DNA of 64,000 nucleotides. It comes from Sipunculus nudus (taxonomy: Eukaryota; Annelida; Sipuncula; Golfingiida; Sipunculidae). This document shows positions 1 through 13,700 of the stretch, one piece after another. Both the position numbers and the translations under genes were made by a program. The notes beneath the pieces were generated by a model. The model saw nothing but the letters and a program-made list of their open reading frames with translations, made no database searches and was not told the DNA's origin. Numbering within the stretch: position 1 is the stretch's first letter; each line of letters begins with the position of its first letter. The DNA lies in NCBI GenBank assembly GCA_026874595.1, contig CM049315.1, positions 1,244,501 to 1,308,500 on the forward strand, given 5' to 3'.

Positions 1-2405
1 TGCATGTACTGTATATTCGGGGAGTGTGGGAGGCAGAACACATACAGTCCTGGTAAGAGTAATGCTTGTACTGTATAACAGGGGAGTGTGGGAGGCAGAA
101 CACATACAGTCCTGGTAAGACTAATGCATGTACTGTATAACAGGGGAGTGTGGGAGGCAGAACACATACAGTCCTGGTAAGAGTAATGCATGTACTGTAT
201 AACAGGGGAGTGTGGGAGGCAGGTCACATACAGTCCTGGTAAGAGTAATGCTTGTACTGTATAACAGGGGAGTGTGGGAGGCAGAACACATACAGTCCTG
301 GTAAGAGCAATGCATGTACTGTATAACAGGGGAGTGTGGGAGACAGAACACATACATTCCTGGTAAGAGTAATGCATGCACTGTATATCAGGGGAGTGTG
401 GGAGGCAGAACACATACAGTCCTGGTAAGAGTAATGCATGTACTGTATATCAGGGGAGTGTGGGAGACAGAACACATACAGTCCTGGTAAGAGTAATGCA
501 TGTACTGTATAACAGGGGAGTGTGGGAGGCAGAACACATACAGTCCTGGTAAGAGTAATGCATGCACTGTATATCAGGGGAGTGTGGGAGGCAGAACACA
601 TACAGTCCTGGTAAGAGTAATGCTTGTACTGTATATCAGGGGAGTGTGGGAGGCAGAACACATACAGTCCTGGTAAGAGTAATGCATGCACTGTATATCA
701 GGGGAGTGTGGGAGGCAGAACACATACAGTCCTGGTAAGAGTAATGCATGCACTGTATATCAGGGGAGTGTGGGAGGCAGAACACATACAGTCCTGGTAA
801 GAGTAATGCATGTACTGTATATCAGGGGAGTGTGGGAGGCAGAACACATACAGTCCTGGTAAGACTAATGCATGTACTGTATATCAGGGGAGTGTGGGAG
901 GCAGAACACATACAGTCCTGGTAAGAGTAATGCATGTACTGTATATCAGGGGAGTGTGGGAGGCAGAACACATACAGTCCTGGTAAGAGTAATGCATGTA
1001 CTGTATATCAGGGGAGTGTGGGAGGCAGAACACATACAGTCCTGGTAAGAGTAATGCATGTACTGTATATCAGGGGAGTGTGGGAGGCAGAACACATGCA
1101 GTCCTGGTAAGAGTAATGCATGTACTGTATATCAGGGGAGTGTGGGAGGCAGAACACATGCAGTCCTGGTAAGACTAATGCATGTACTGTATATCAGGGG
1201 AGTGTGGGAGGCAGAACACATACAGTCCTGGTAAGACTAATGCATGTACTGTAAAACAGGGGAGTGTGGGAGGCAGAACACATACAGTCCTGGTAAGAGT
1301 AATGCATGTACTGTATAACAGGGGAGTGTGGGAGTCAGAACACATACAGTCCTGGTAAGACTAATGCATGTACTGTATAACAGGGGAGTGTGGGAGGCAG
1401 AACACATACAGTCCTGGTAAGAGTAATGCATGTACTGTATAACAGGGGAGTGTGGGAGGCAGAACACATACAGTCCTGGTAAGAGTATTGCATGTACTGT
1501 ATAACAGGGGAGTGTGGGAGGCAGAACACATACAGTCCTTGTAAGACTAATGCATGTACTGTATAACAGGGGAGTGTGGGAGGCAGAACAGGTACAGTTC
1601 AGGTAAGACTAATGCATGTACTGTATATCAGGGGAGTGTGAGAGACAGAACACATACAGTCCTGGTAAGACTAATGCATGTACTGGATAACAGGGGAGTG
1701 TGGGAGGCAGAACAGTTACAGTCCTGGTAAGAGTAATGCATGTACTGTATAACAGGGGAGTGTGGGAGGCAGAACACATACAGTCCTGGTAAGAGTAATG
1801 CATGTACTGTATATCAGGGGAGTGTGAGAGGCAGAACACATAAAGTCCTGATAAGAGTAATGCATGCACTGTATATCAGGGGAGTGTGGGAGGCAGAACA
1901 CATACAGTCCTGGTAAGACTAATGCATGTACTGTATAACAGGGGAGTGTGGGAGGCAGAACAGGTACAGTCCTGGTAAGAGTAATGCATGTACTGTATAT
2001 CAGGGGAGTGTGGGAGGCAGAACACATACAGTCCTGGTAAGAGTAATGCATGTACTGTATAACAGGGGAGTGTGGGAGGCAGAACACATACAGTCCTGGT
2101 AAGAGTAATGCATGTACTGTATATCAGGGGAGTGTGAGCGGCAGAACACATACAGTCCTGGTAAGACTAATGCATGTACTGTATAACAGGGGAGTGTGGG
2201 AGGCAGAACAGGTACAGTCCTGGTAAGAGTAATGCATGTACTGTATAACAGGGGAGTGTGGGAGGCAGAACACATACAGTCCTGGTAAGAGTAATGCATG
2301 TACTGTATATCAGGGGAGTGTGAGAGGCAGAACACATACAGTCCTGATAAGAGTAATGCATGCACTGTATATCAGGGGAGTGTGGGAGGCAGAACACATA
2401 CAGTC

Positions 2406-2530
2406 CTGGTAAGACTAATGCATGTACTGTAAAACAGGGGAGTGTAGGAGGCAGAACACATATACACTCCCGAGGACAGGTGTGGGAGGCAGAACACATA
2501 AAGTCCTGGTAAGACTAATGCATGTACTGT
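2406..2530. repeat. Chimeric satellite unit with CTCCCGAGGACAGG insertion (marker M1, first of 11)
   Basis: A unit with GTACTGTAAAACAGG and GTGTAGGAGG runs into TATACACTCCCGAGGACAGG, then resumes as GTGTGGGAGGCAG and ACATAAAGTCC. It looks like an aberrant recombinant unit and is recognisable wherever it was copied. The CTCCCGAGG word occurs at 2467, 8135, 10647, 12601, 17345, 19795, 21749, 23584, 30545, 35407 and 37242. The copies at 23584 and 37242 share an extra 1-bp change (GTAGGAGCGGAACAC), which ties those two together. It is a reliable tag for tracing block duplications. Confidence 0.95.
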
Positions 2531-3489
2531 ATATTCGGGGAGTGTGGGAGGCAGAACACATACAGTCCTGGTAAGAGTAATGCTTGTACTGTATAACAGG
2601 GGAGTGTGGGAGGCAGAACACATACAGTCCTGGTAAGACTAATGCATGTACTGTATAACAGGGGAGTGTGGGAGGCAGAACACATACAGTCCTGGTAAGA
2701 GTAATGCATGTACTGTATAACAGGGGAGTGTGGGAGGCAGGTCACATACAGTCCTGGTAAGAGTAATGCTTGTACTGTATAACAGGGGAGTGTGGGAGGC
2801 AGAACACATACAGTCCTGGTAAGAGTAATGCATGTACTGTATATCAGGGGAGTGTGGGAGGCAGAACACATACAGTCCGGGTAAGACTAATGCATGTACT
2901 GTATATCAGGGGAGTGTGGGAGGCAGAACACATGCAGTCCTGGTAAGACTAATGCATGTACTGTATATCAGGGGAGTGTGGGAGGCAGAACACATGCAGT
3001 CCTGGTAAGAGTAATTCATGTACTGTATATCAGGGGAGTGTGGGAGGCAGAACACATACAGTCCTGGTAAGACTAATGCATGTACTGTATAACAGGGGAG
3101 TGTGGGAGGCAGAACACATACAGTCCTGGTAAGAGTAATGCATGTACTGTATAACAGGAGAGTGTGGGAGGCAGAACACATACAGTCCTGGTAAGAGTAA
3201 TGCATGTACTGTATAACAGGGGAGTGTGGGAGGCAGAATACATACAGTCCGTGTAAGACTAATGCATGTACTGTATATCAGGGGAGTGTGGGAGGCAGAA
3301 CACATACAGTCCTGGTAAGAGTAATGCATGTACTGTATATCAGGGGAGTGTGGGAGGCAGAACACATACAGTCCTGGTAAGACTAATGCATGTACTGTAT
3401 AACAGGGGAGTGTGGGAGGCAGAACACATACAGTCCTGGTAAGAGTAATGCATGTACTGTATAACAGGGGAGTGTGGGAGGCAGAACAC

Positions 3490-3860
3490 ATACAGTCCTG
3501 GTAAGACTAATGCATGTACTGTATATCTGGGGAGTGTGGGAGGCAGAACACATACAGTCCTGGTAAGAGTAATGCATGTACTGTATAACAGGGGAGTGTG
3601 GGAGGCAGAACACATACAGTCCTGGTAAGAGTAATGCATGTACTGTATATCAGGGGAGTGTGGGAGGCAGAACACATACAGTCCTGGTAAGACTAATGCA
3701 TGTACTGTATATCTGGGGAGTGTGGGAGGCAGAACACATACAGTCCTGGTAAGAGTAATGCATGTACTGTATAACAGGGGAGTGTGGGAGGCAGAACACA
3801 TACAGTCCTGGTAAGAGTAATGCATGTACTGTATATCAGGGGAGTGTGGGAGGCAGAACA
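3490..3860. repeat. Example of 3-unit (186 bp) higher-order repeat inside the satellite
   Basis: Here units follow the order C-type with TATATCTGG, G-type with TATAACAGG, then G-type with TATATCAGG, and the trio repeats at 186-bp steps. C or G refers to AGACTAATG or AGAGTAATG. The same trio recurs in many parts of the array, for instance around 6360-6720 and 15570-15930. It is the smallest higher-order unit I can see. A 310-bp (5-unit) step is also visible in places, such as 4080-4720 and 9060-9710. Confidence 0.8.
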
Positions 3861-3934
3861 CATACAGTCCTGGTAAGACTAATGCATGTACTGTATATCT
3901 GGGGAGTGTGGGAGGCAGAACACATACAGTCCTG

Positions 3935-4060
3935 GTAAGAGTAATGCATGTACTGTATAACAAGGTGTGGGAGGCAGAACACATACAGTCCTGGTAAGAG
4001 TAATGCATGTACTGTATAACAAGGTGTGGGAGGCAGAACACATACAGTCCTGGTAAGAGT
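3935..4060. repeat. Doublet of shortened 59-bp satellite units (marker M2, first of 14)
   Basis: Two successive units read AACAAGGTGTGGG instead of AACAGGGGAGTGTGGG, a net 3-bp loss, so each is 59 bp. The doublet always appears as a pair. First members start at 3959, 6805, 8945, 11457, 16015, 18093, 20605, 24952, 28043, 29215, 32905, 34077, 38610 and 41639. The pair never occurs as a single unit in this window, which indicates that it has spread by block duplication rather than by unit-by-unit conversion. Confidence 0.95.
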
Positions 4061-4799
4061 AATGCATGTACTGTATATCAGGGGAGTGTGGGAGGCAGAA
4101 CACATACAGTCCTGGTAAGACTAATGCATGTACTGTATATCTGGGGAGTGTGGGAGGCAGAACACATACAGTCCTGGTAAGAGTAATGCATGTACTGTAT
4201 ATCAGGGGAGTGTGGGAGGCAGAACACATACAGTCCTGGTAAGACTAATGCATGTACTGTATATCTGGGGAGTGTGGGAGGCAGAACACATACAGTCCTG
4301 GTAAGAGTAATGCATGTACTGTATAACAGGGGAGTGTGGGAGGCAGAACACATACAGTCCTGGTAAGAGTAATGCATGTACTGTATATCAGGGGAGTGTG
4401 GGAGGCAGAACACATACAGTCCTGGTAAGACTAATGCATGTACTGTATATCAGGGGAGTGTGGGAGGCAGAACACATACAGTCCTGGTAAGAGTAATGCA
4501 TGTACTGTATATCAGGGGAGTGTGGGAGGCAGAACACATACAGTCCTGGTAAGAGTAATGCATGTACTGTATAACAGGGGAGTGTGGGAGGCAGAACACA
4601 TACAGTCCTGGTAAGAGTAATGCATGTACTGTATAACAGGGGAGTGTGGGAGGCAGAACACATACAGTCCTGGTAAGAGTAATGCATGTACTGTATATCA
4701 GGGGAGTGTGGGAGGCAGAACACATACAGTCCTGGTAAGACTAATGCATGTACTATATATCAGGGGAGTGTGGGAGGCAGAACACATACAGTCCTTGTA

Positions 4800-7700
4800 A
4801 GAGTAATGCATGCACTGTATATCAGGGGAGTGTGGGAGGCAGAACACATACAGTCCGGGTAAGACTAATGCATGTACTGTATATCAGGGGAGTGTGGGAG
4901 GCAGAACACATACAGTCCTGGTAAGAGTAATGCATGTACTGTATATCAGGGGAGTGTGGGAGGCAGAACACATACAGTCCTTGTAAGGGTAATGCATGTA
5001 CTGTATAACAGGGGAGTGTGGGAGGCAGAACACATACAGTCCTGGTAAGAGTAATGCATGTACTGTATATCAGGGGAGTGTGAGAGGCAGAACACATACA
5101 GTCCTGATAAGAGTAATGCATGCACTGTATATCAGGGGAGTGTGGGAGGCAGAACACATACAGTCCTGGTAAGACTAATGCATGTACTGTAAAACAGGGG
5201 AGTGTGGGAGGCAGAACACATACAGTCCTGGTAAGAGTAATGCATGTACTGTATATCAGGGGAGTGTGGGAGGCAGAACACATACAGTCCTGGTAAGACT
5301 AATGCATGTACTATATATCAGGGGAGTGTGGGAGGCAGAACACATACAGTCCTGGTAAGACTAATGCATGTACTGTATATCAGGGGAGTGTGGGAGGCAG
5401 AACACATACAGTCCTTGTAAGAGTAATGCATGCACTGTATATCAGGGGAGTGTGGGAGGCAGAACACATGCAGTCCTGGTAAGACTAATGCATGTACTGT
5501 ATATCAGGGGAGTGTGGGAGGCAGAACACATGCAGTCCTGGTAAGAGTAATGCATGTACTGTATAACAGGGGAGTGTGGGAGGCAGAACACATACAGTCC
5601 TGGTAAGACTAATGCATGTACTGTATATCTGGGGAGTGTGGGAGGCAGAACACATACAGTCCTGGTAAGAGTAATGCATGTACTGTATATCAGGGGAGTG
5701 TGGGAGGCAGAACACATACAGTCCGGGTAAGACTAATGCATGTACTGTATATCAGGGGAGTGTGGGAGGCAGAACACATGCAGTCCTGGTAAGACTAATG
5801 CATGTACTGTATATCAGGGGAGTGTGGGAGGCAGAACACATGCAGTCCTGGTAAGAGTAATTCATGTACTGTATATCAGGGGAGTGTGGGAGGCAGAACA
5901 CATACAGTCCTGGTAAGACTAATGCATGTACTGTATAACAGGGGAGTGTGGGAGGCAGAACACATACAGTCCTGGTAAGAGTAATGCATGTACTGTATAA
6001 CAGGGGAGTGTGGGAGGCAGAACACATACAGTCCTGGTAAGAGTAATGCATGTACTGTATAACAGGGGAGTGTGGGAGGCAGAACACATACAGTCCGTGT
6101 AAGACTAATGCATGTACTGTATATCAGGGGAGTGTGGGAGGCAGAACACATACAGTCCTGGTAAGAGTAATGCATGTACTGTATATCAGGGGAGTGTGGG
6201 AGGCAGAACACATACAGTCCTGGTAAGACTAATGCATGTACTGTATAACAGGGGAGTGTGGGAGGCAGAACACATACAGTCCTGGTAAGAGTAATGCATG
6301 TACTGTATAACAGGGGAGTGTGGGAGGCAGAACACATACAGTCCTGGTAAGACTAATGCATGTACTGTATATCTGGGGAGTGTGGGAGGCAGAACACATA
6401 CAGTCCTGGTAAGAGTAATGCATGTACTGTATAACAGGGGAGTGTGGGAGGCAGAACACATACAGTCCTGGTAAGAGTAATGCATGTACTGTATATCAGG
6501 GGAGTGTGGGAGGCAGAACACATACAGTCCTGGTAAGACTAATGCATGTACTGTATATCTGGGGAGTGTGGGAGGCAGAACACATACAGTCCTGGTAAGA
6601 GTAATGCATGTACTGTATAACAGGGGAGTGTGGGAGGCAGAACACATACAGTCCTGGTAAGAGTAATGCATGTACTGTATATCAGGGGAGTGTGGGAGGC
6701 AGAACACATACAGTCCTGGTAAGACTAATGCATGTACTGTATATCTGGGGAGTGTGGGAGGCAGAACACATACAGTCCTGGTAAGAGTAATGCATGTACT
6801 GTATAACAAGGTGTGGGAGGCAGAACACATACAGTCCTGGTAAGAGTAATGCATGTACTGTATAACAAGGTGTGGGAGGCAGAACACATACAGTCCTGGT
6901 AAGAGTAATGCATGTACTGTATATCAGGGGAGTGTGGGAGGCAGAACACATACAGTCCTAGTAAGACTAATGCATGTACTGTATATCTGGGGAGTGTGGG
7001 AGGCAGAACACATACAGTCCTGGTAAGAGTAATGCATGTACTGTATATCAGGGGAGTGTGGGAGGCAGAACACATACAGTCCTGGTAAGACTAATGCATG
7101 TACTGTATATCTGGGGAGTGTGGGAGGCAGAACACATACAGTCCTGGTAAGAGTAATGCATGTACTGTATAACAGGGGAGTGTGGGAGGCAGAACACATA
7201 CAGTCCTGGTAAGAGTAATGCATGTACTGTATATCAGGGGAGTGTGGGAGGCAGAACACATACAGTCCTGGTAAGACTAATGCATGTACTGTATATCAGG
7301 GGAGTGTGGGAGGCAGAACACATACAGTCCTGGTAAGAGTAATGCATGTACTGTATATCAGGGGAGTGTGGGAGGCAGAACACATACAGTCCTGGTAAGA
7401 GTAATGCATGTACTGTATAACAGGGGAGTGTGGGAGGCAGAACACATACAGTCCTGGTAAGAGTAATGCATGTACTGTATAACAGGGGAGTGTGGGAGGC
7501 AGAACACATACAGTCCTGGTAAGAGTAATGCATGTACTGTATATCAGGGGAGTGTGGGAGGCAGAACACATACAGTCCTGGTAAGACTAATGCATGTACT
7601 ATATATCAGGGGAGTGTGGGAGGCAGAACACATACAGTCCTGGTAAGACTAATGCATGTACTGTATATCAGGGGAGTGTGGGAGGCAGAACACATACAGT

Positions 7701-10700
7701 CCTTGTAAGAGTAATGCATGCACTGTATATCAGGGGAGTGTGGGAGGCAGAACACATACAGTCCGGGTAAGACTAATGCATGTACTGTATATCAGGGGAG
7801 TGTGGGAGGCAGAACACATACAGTCCTGGTAAGAGTAATGCATGTACTGTATATCAGGGGAGTGTGGGAGGCAGAACACATACAGTCCTTGTAAGGGTAA
7901 TGCATGTACTGTATAACAGGGGAGTGTGGGAGGCAGAACACATACAGTCCTGGTAAGAGTAATGCATGTACTGTATATCAGGGGAGTGTGAGAGGCAGAA
8001 CACATACAGTCCTGATAAGAGTAATGCATGCACTGTATATCAGGGGAGTGTGGGAGGCAGAACACATACAGTCCTGGTAAGACTAATGCATGTACTGTAA
8101 AACAGGGGAGTGTAGGAGGCAGAACACATATACACTCCCGAGGACAGGTGTGGGAGGCAGAACACATAAAGTCCTGGTAAGACTAATGCATGTACTGTAT
8201 ATTCGGGGAGTGTGGGAGGCAGAACACATACAGTCCTGGTAAGAGTAATGCTTGTACTGTATAACAGGGGAGTGTGGGAGGCAGAACACATACAGTCCTG
8301 GTAAGACTAATGCATGTACTGTATAACAGGGGAGTGTGGGAGGCAGAACACATACAGTCCTGGTAAGAGTAATGCATGTACTGTATAACAGGGGAGTGTG
8401 GGAGGCAGGTCACATACAGTCCTGGTAAGAGTAATGCTTGTACTGTATAACAGGGGAGTGTGGGAGGCAGAACACATACAGTCCTGGTAAGAGTAATGCA
8501 TGTACTGTATAACAGGGGAGTGTGGGAGACAGAACACATACAGTCCTGGTAAGAGTAATGCATGCACTGTATATCAGGGGAGTGTGGGAGGCAGAACACA
8601 TACAGTCCTGGTAAGAGTAATGCATGCACTGTATATCAGGGGAGTGTGGGAGGCAGAACACATACAGTCCTGGTAAGACTAATGCATGTACTGTATATCT
8701 GGGGAGTGTGGGAGGCAGAACACATACAGTCCTGGTAAGAGTAATGCATGTACTGTATAACAGGGGAGTGTGGGAGGCAGAACACATACAGTCCTGGTAA
8801 GAGTAATGCATGTACTGTATATCAGGGGAGTGTGGGAGGCAGAACACATACAGTCCTGGTAAGACTAATGCATGTACTGTATATCTGGGGAGTGTGGGAG
8901 GCAGAACACATACAGTCCTGGTAAGAGTAATGCATGTACTGTATAACAAGGTGTGGGAGGCAGAACACATACAGTCCTGGTAAGAGTAATGCATGTACTG
9001 TATAACAAGGTGTGGGAGGCAGAACACATACAGTCCTGGTAAGAGTAATGCATGTACTGTATATCAGGGGAGTGTGGGAGGCAGAACACATACAGTCCTG
9101 GTAAGACTAATGCATATACTGTATATCTGGGGAGTGTGGGAGGCAGAACACATACAGTCCTGGTAAGAGTAATGCATGTACTGTATATCAGGGGAGTGTG
9201 GGAGGCAGAACACATACAGTCCTGGTAAGACTAATGCATGTACTGTATATCTGGGGAGTGTGGGAGGCAGAACACATACAGTCCTGGTAAGAGTAATGCA
9301 TGTACTGTATAACAGGGGAGTGTGTGAGGCAGAACACATACAGTCCTGGTAAGAGTAATGCATGTACTGTATATCAGGGGAGTGTGGGAGGCAGAACACA
9401 TACAGTCCTGGTAAGACTAATGCATGTACTGTATATCAGGGGAGTGTGGGAGGCAGAACACATACAGTCCTGGTAAGAGTAATGCATGTACTGTATATCA
9501 GGGGAGTGTGGGAGGCAGAACACATACAGTCCTGGTAAGAGTAATGCATGTACTGTATAACAGGGGAGTGTGGGAGGCAGAACACATACAGTCCTGGTAA
9601 GACTAATGCATGTACTGTATATCTGGGGAGTGTGGGAGGCAGAACACATACAGTCCTGGTAAGAGTAATGCATGTACTGTATAACAGGGGAGTGTGGGAG
9701 GCAGAACACATACAGTCCTGGTAAGAGTAATGCATGTACTGTATATCAGGGGAGTGTGGGAGGCAGAACACATACAGTCCTGGTAAGACTAATGCATGTA
9801 CTGTATATCAGGGGAGTGTGGGAGGCAGAACACATACAGTCCTGGTAAGAGTAATGCATGTACTGTATATCAGGGGAGTGTGGGAGGCAGAACACATACA
9901 GTCCTGGTAAGAGTAATGCATGTACTGTATAACAGGGGAGTGTGGGAGGCAGAACACATACAGTCCTGGTAAGAGTAATGCATGTACTGTATAACAGGGG
10001 AGTGTGGGAGGCAGAACACATACAGTCCTGGTAAGAGTAATGCATGTACTGTATATCAGGGGAGTGTGGGAGGCAGAACACATACAGTCCTGGTAAGACT
10101 AATGCATGTACTATATATCAGGGGAGTGTGGGAGGCAGAACACATACAGTCCTGGTAAGACTAATGCATGTACTGTATATCAGGGGAGTGTGGGAGGCAG
10201 AACACATACAGTCCTTGTAAGAGTAATGCATGCACTGTATATCAGGGGAGTGTGGGAGGCAGAACACATACAGTCCGGGTAAGACTAATGCATGTACTGT
10301 ATATCAGGGGAGTGTGGGAGGCAGAACACATACAGTCCTGGTAAGAGTAATGCATGTACTGTATATCAGGGGAGTGTGGGAGGCAGAACACATACAGTCC
10401 TTGTAAGGGTAATGCATGTACTGTATAACAGGGGAGTGTGGGAGGCAGAACACATACAGTCCTGGTAAGAGTAATGCATGTACTGTATATCAGGGGAGTG
10501 TGAGAGGCAGAACACATACAGTCCTGATAAGAGTAATGCATGCACTGTATATCAGGGGAGTGTGGGAGGCAGAACACATACAGTCCTGGTAAGACTAATG
10601 CATGTACTGTAAAACAGGGGAGTGTAGGAGGCAGAACACATATACACTCCCGAGGACAGGTGTGGGAGGCAGAACACATAAAGTCCTGGTAAGACTAATG

Positions 10701-13700
10701 CATGTACTGTATATTCGGGGAGTGTGGGAGGCAGAACACATACAGTCCTGGTAAGAGTAATGCTTGTACTGTATAACAGGGGAGTGTGGGAGGCAGAACA
10801 CATACAGTCCTGGTAAGACTAATGCATGTACTGTATAACAGGGGAGTGTGGGAGGCAGAACACATACAGTCCTGGTAAGAGTAATGCATGTACTGTATAA
10901 CAGGGGAGTGTGGGAGGCAGGTCACATACAGTCCTGGTAAGAGTAATGCTTGTACTGTATAACAGGGGAGTGTGGGAGGCAGAACACATACAGTCCTGGT
11001 AAGAGTAATGCATGTACTGTATAACAGGGGAGTGTGGGAGACAGAACACATACAGTCCTGGTAAGAGTAATGCATGCACTGTATATCAGGGGAGTGTGGG
11101 AGGCAGAACACATACAGTCCTGGTAAGAGTAATGCATGCACTGTATATCAGGGGAGTGTGGGAGGCAGAACACATACAGTCCTGGTAAGACTAATGCATG
11201 TACTGTATATCTGGGGAGTGTGGGAGGCAGAACACATACAGTCCTGGTAAGAGTAATGCATGTACTGTATAACAGGGGAGTGTGGGAGGCAGAACACATA
11301 CAGTCCTGGTAAGAGTAATGCATGTACTGTATATCAGGGGAGTGTGGGAGGCAGAACACATACAGTCCTGGTAAGACTAATGCATGTACTGTATATCTGG
11401 GGAGTGTGGGAGGCAGAACACATACAGTCCTGGTAAGAGTAATGCATGTACTGTATAACAAGGTGTGGGAGGCAGAACACATACAGTCCTGGTAAGAGTA
11501 ATGCATGTACTGTATAACAAGGTGTGGGAGGCAGAACACATACAGTCCTGGTAAGAGTAATGCATGTACTGTATATCAGGGGAGTGTGGGAGGCAGAACA
11601 CATACAGTCCTGGTAAGACTAATGCATATACTGTATATCTGGGGAGTGTGGGAGGCAGAACACATACAGTCCTGGTAAGAGTAATGCATGTACTGTATAT
11701 CAGGGGAGTGTGGGAGGCAGAACACATACAGTCCTGGTAAGACTAATGCATGTACTGTATATCTGGGGAGTGTGGGAGGCAGAACACATACAGTCCTGGT
11801 AAGAGTAATGCATGTACTGTATAACAGGGGAGTGTGGGAGGCAGAACACATACAGTCCTGGTAAGAGTAATGCATGTACTGTATATCAGGGGAGTGTGGG
11901 AGGCAGAACACATACAGTCCTGGTAAGACTAATGCATGTACTGTATATCAGGGGAGTGTGGGAGGCAGAACACATACAGTCCTGGTAAGAGTAATGCATG
12001 TACTGTATATCAGGGGAGTGTGGGAGGCAGAACACATACAGTCCTGGTAAGAGTAATGCATGTACTGTATAACAGGGGAGTGTGGGAGGCAGAACACATA
12101 CAGTCCTGGTAAGACTAATGCATGTACTGTATATCAGGGGAGTGTGGGAGGCAGAACACATACAGTCCTTGTAAGAGTAATGCATGCACTGTATATCAGG
12201 GGAGTGTGGGAGGCAGAACACATACAGTCCGGGTAAGACTAATGCATGTACTGTATATCAGGGGAGTGTGGGAGGCAGAACACATACAGTCCTGGTAAGA
12301 GTAATGCATGTACTGTATATCAGGGGAGTGTGGGAGGCAGAACACATACAGTCCTTGTAAGGGTAATGCATGTACTGTATAACAGGGGAGTGTGGGAGGC
12401 AGAACACATACAGTCCTGGTAAGAGTAATGCATGTACTGTATATCAGGGGAGTGTGAGAGGCAGAACACATACAGTCCTGATAAGAGTAATGCATGCACT
12501 GTATATCAGGGGAGTGTGGGAGGCAGAACACATACAGTCCTGGTAAGACTAATGCATGTACTGTAAAACAGGGGAGTGTAGGAGGCAGAACACATATACA
12601 CTCCCGAGGACAGGTGTGGGAGGCAGAACACATAAAGTCCTGGTAAGACTAATGCATGTACTGTATATTCGGGGAGTGTGGGAGGCAGAACACATACAGT
12701 CCTGGTAAGAGTAATGCTTGTACTGTATAACAGGGGAGTGTGGGAGGCAGAACACATACAGTCCTGGTAAGACTAATGCATGTACTGTATAACAGGGGAG
12801 TGTGGGAGGCAGAACACATACAGTCCTGGTAAGAGTAATGCATGTACTGTATAACAGGGGAGTGTGGGAGGCAGGTCACATACAGTCCTGGTAAGAGTAA
12901 TGCTTGTACTGTATAACAGGGGAGTGTGGGAGGCAGAACACATACAGTCCTGGTAAGAGTAATGCATGTACTGTATAACAGGGGAGTGTGGGAGACAGAA
13001 CACATACAGTCCTGGTAAGAGTAATGCATGCACTGTATATCAGGGGAGTGTGGGAGGCAGAACACATACAGTCCTGGTAAGAGTAATGCATGTACTGTAT
13101 AACAGGGGAGTGTGGGAGGCAGAACACATACAGTCCTGGTAAGAGTAATGCATGTACTGTATAACAGGGGAGTGTGGGAGGCAGAACACATACAGTCCTG
13201 GTAAGAGCAATGCATGTACTGTATAACAGGGGAGTGTGGGAGGCAGAACACATACAGTCCGTGTAAGACTAATGCATGTACTGTATATCAGGGGAGTGTG
13301 GGAGGCAGAACACATACAGTCCTGGTAAGAGTAATGCATGTACTGTATATCAGGGGAGTGTGGGAGGCAGAACACATACAGTCCTGGTAAGACTAATGCA
13401 TGTACTGTATATCTGGGGAGTGTGGGAGGCAGAACACATACAGTCCTGGTAAGAGTAATGCATGTACTGTATAACAGGGGAGTGTGGGAGGCAGAACACA
13501 TACAGTCCTGGTAAGAGTAATGCATGTACTGTATATCAGGGGAGTGTGGGAGGCAGAACACATACAGTCCTGGTAAGACTAATGCATGTACTGTATATCA
13601 GGGGAGTGTGGGAGGCAGAACACATACAGTCCTGGTAAGAGTAATGCATGTACTGTATATCAGGGGAGTGTGGGAGGCAGAACACATACAGTCCTGGTAA

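Larger units (their letters stand above)
2880..7640. repeat. Tandem pair of ~2.85-kb satellite blocks (lag 2846 bp)
   Basis: The ordered series of unit variants from about 2880 to 4790 recurs from about 5726 to 7640 at a constant offset of 2846 bp. Shared markers include ATTCATGTACTG at about 3014 and 5860, the PCR-like distinctive CCGTGTAAG at about 3249 and 6095, and the 59-bp doublet at 3959 and 6805. Boundaries are approximate because they lie within the same repeat family. Confidence 0.85.
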
